DNA from: Gari tellinella | Taxonomy: Eukaryota; Mollusca; Bivalvia; Cardiida; Psammobiidae | Length of the DNA: 64,000 nucleotides | Direction: 5' to 3' | NCBI GenBank assembly: GCA_922989275.2 | Contig: OV277862.1 | Coordinates: 40,821,786 to 40,885,785 of the forward strand | Part shown: piece after piece, positions 62,820 through 64,000 of the stretch | Position numbering within the stretch: position 1 is the first letter of the stretch | Layout of the letters: every line of letters starts with the position of its first letter | Program-made: the position numbers and the translations under genes | The notes under the pieces: generated by a model | Database searches by the model: none | Seen by the model: only the letters and a program-made list of their open reading frames with translations | What the model was told of the DNA's origin: nothing

Positions 62820-63409
62820 TTAATCCATTACCCCATGAATATGCCTATTTACACCTTTAACTTATCCATCCACTGAAAAAAATAGTTCCATTTTTTTACT
62901 GTCATGAATATGTTTCATATGAATTATTTTCTACATTCTAGCAGATGGTAGCTTAAAGCAGACTGCTTTACTTTGATACTGCTTCTAGGGGTCACCTGTC
63001 TTCAAAACAGAAACAAACTACAGTGCTCCCTCTCTACAACGACATCCAATGGGGGACGCATATTGTGTGTGTTGTTCGGAGGGAGTCGTTATAGAGAGGA
63101 ACAATTAAAACTTGGCTTACATTTGCAAACAGCTTGAATCCAGATCAGACGCTGCGTAACGCGGAGTCTGATCAGGATTCAAGCTGTTTGTCACTGGTCA
63201 ATATATGTATTCTATCAAAAACTCCACTTATATGTAACTTAAAGAGAAAACAGCAGACGACCATCTGAAGCAGACGATACTACAGCAGTAAAATAGTTAA
63301 GACTCATTTATCCCGTTAAGGGAATTTATGACGAGTGCCGTTGTAAGGAGGGAGTCGTTGTTGGGAGGGCCGTTGTAGAGAGGGAGCGCTGTATGGGGTA
63401 ATGGAGTAA
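62820..63409. mobile_element. Family A MITE split by a family F MITE
   Basis: TTAATCCATTACCCCATGAA to AACAGAAACAAACTA, then resumes TATGGGGTAATGGAGTAA. Joined, this is the normal A end with one TA. The central hairpin is reduced (GCAGACTGCTTTACTTTGA). Confidence 0.9.
63021..63391. mobile_element. Family F MITE inserted at a TA of family A
   Basis: TA-CAGTGCTCCCTCTCTACAAC ... GTTGTAGAGAGGGAGCGCTG-TA. Hairpin AACAGCTTGAATCCAGATCA / TGATCAGGATTCAAGCTGTT around GACGCTGCGTAACGCGGAGTC. Confidence 0.94.
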
Positions 63410-63505
63410 GCTGTCACCAGTACTGAAGACTATCAATGTACATGTATCATGTTTAGTGGATGCTAAATACAACTTTTGACTGCACTAAATAATTAACTGT
63501 ATATA

Positions 63506-63710
63506 CAGTAAAACCTCTCTATTACGACCACTAAATTATGTTAATTATTAGGGTGTTTACGATAGGTGACCGCTTAAAGCAAGGTGACAGTGAAACAGAA
63601 AGCTCCTTTAGGAGCTTTCTGCTTCACTGTCATCTTGCTTTAAGCTACACCTGTCTATTATACAATCAATTAGCCTTCGTTTTAGTGGTCGTAATAGCGA
63701 GGTTTTACTG
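63506..63710. mobile_element. Family E MITE, best copy
   Basis: TA-CAGTAAAACCTCTCTATTAC ... GTAATAGCGAGGTTTTACTG-TA. Hairpin TTAAAGCAAGGTGACAGTGA / TCACTGTCATCTTGCTTTAA around AACAGAAAGCTCC and complement. Confidence 0.95.
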
Positions 63711-63880
63711 TAGTAGAAAAACCTTCAATCTGAAAGTCTGATTTGAAATCATTTTTTAAGAATCATGTACATGTTTACAATAGATTGGTCAAGAATTATT
63801 TTGCTTAGGACAAGTGGATTTTGACAAGTCTAGGACAAGAGACTTAATATTTGTATAGCCCTGTTCAGCTATAATCAGAC

Positions 63881-63969
63881 CTTTGGAGGAACTGATATCC
63901 AATTCTCAACTGTTATAGATGGTCCTAGCTTTTTCATAAACTTTTTGCAAGCTGGGTAATTATTTTTGT
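63881..63969 (-). CDS. CENATAC: Probable CENATAC exon (earliest visible)
   Basis: Acceptor ACAGTTGTTTCAG, donor CCAAAG|GTCTGA. Reads KNNYPACKKFMKKLGPSITV then ENWISVPPK with no stop and ends in phase 0, as the next exon needs. The sequence is not clearly like the vertebrate protein and the donor is weak, so this is the least certain exon. The N-terminal zinc-finger part of the protein lies beyond the window. Confidence 0.55.
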
Positions 63970-64000
63970 CTGAAACAACTGTCATCCAAAATAGAATTTT

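Overview
The window is nuclear DNA from an animal. It is AT-rich, has short exons with canonical splice sites in large introns, and is packed with short inverted-repeat transposons. The repeat styles (TTAA-flanked hairpin MITEs, elements ending in a GCTCACC hairpin plus CTAA, a 'GCCCCCAC' family) fit a bivalve mollusc, probably a heterodont. That placement is inference from repeat style; the species is not determined.

Three protein-coding genes were found by joining exons whose splice phases agree. (1) TBC1D32 (protein broad-minded, a ciliary/Hedgehog factor), plus strand: the last 11 exons (3004-23514) give 438 codons of C-terminus. A 34-copy, 89-bp tandem repeat (1-3063) runs straight into its first visible exon. 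One of its introns (19614-20254) has U12-type signals. (2) A BTB-BACK-Kelch protein, minus strand, complete in two exons (39414 down to 36327, 578 aa). (3) CENATAC (formerly CCDC84), minus strand: the last five exons (63969 down to 51923, 275 codons). In vertebrates this is a minor-spliceosome factor.

Nearly everything else is mobile DNA. I use these labels. A: TTAA-flanked, about 250 bp, with a GCCTTAAGGC-centred hairpin. B: TTAA-flanked, with a GATCAGAGGGCTCC hairpin. C: TTAA-flanked, CCCTTAGCCCGCC ends. H: TTAA-flanked, CTCTTTCAACAC ends. D: CAGGGCTCCAGATAAG ends. E: TA-flanked, CAGTAAAACCTCTCTA ends. F: TA-flanked, CAGTGCTCCCTCTCTAC ends. G: TA-flanked, CAGTGGAGAA ends. P: pogo/Tigger-like ends. 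Hel: Helitron/Helentron-like, beginning CAAGAG and ending hairpin-CTAA, often carrying internal tandem repeats. M: elements with GCCCCCAC or related ends. Relics of a Tc1/mariner transposase, a LINE reverse transcriptase and a Gypsy-type pol are also present, plus a tRNA-headed SINE.

Region by region: 1-25.6 kb, TBC1D32 exons in MITE-rich introns; 25.6-36.3 kb, nested repeats with one doubtful exon at 27355; 36.3-39.4 kb, the Kelch gene, with a D element close to each end of its intron; 39.5-42.1 kb, a Hel-like array; 42.1-51.9 kb, relic retroelements and nested MITEs; 51.9-64 kb, CENATAC exons with MITEs within tens of bases of most splice sites.

The most interesting structure is the nesting. 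TTAA MITEs insert into the TTAA at the centre or in the arm of other hairpins, neighbouring copies share one TTAA, and similar hairpin modules occur inside families with unrelated ends. Hel elements sitting inside other repeats allow their exact ends and lack of target duplication to be read directly from this window.
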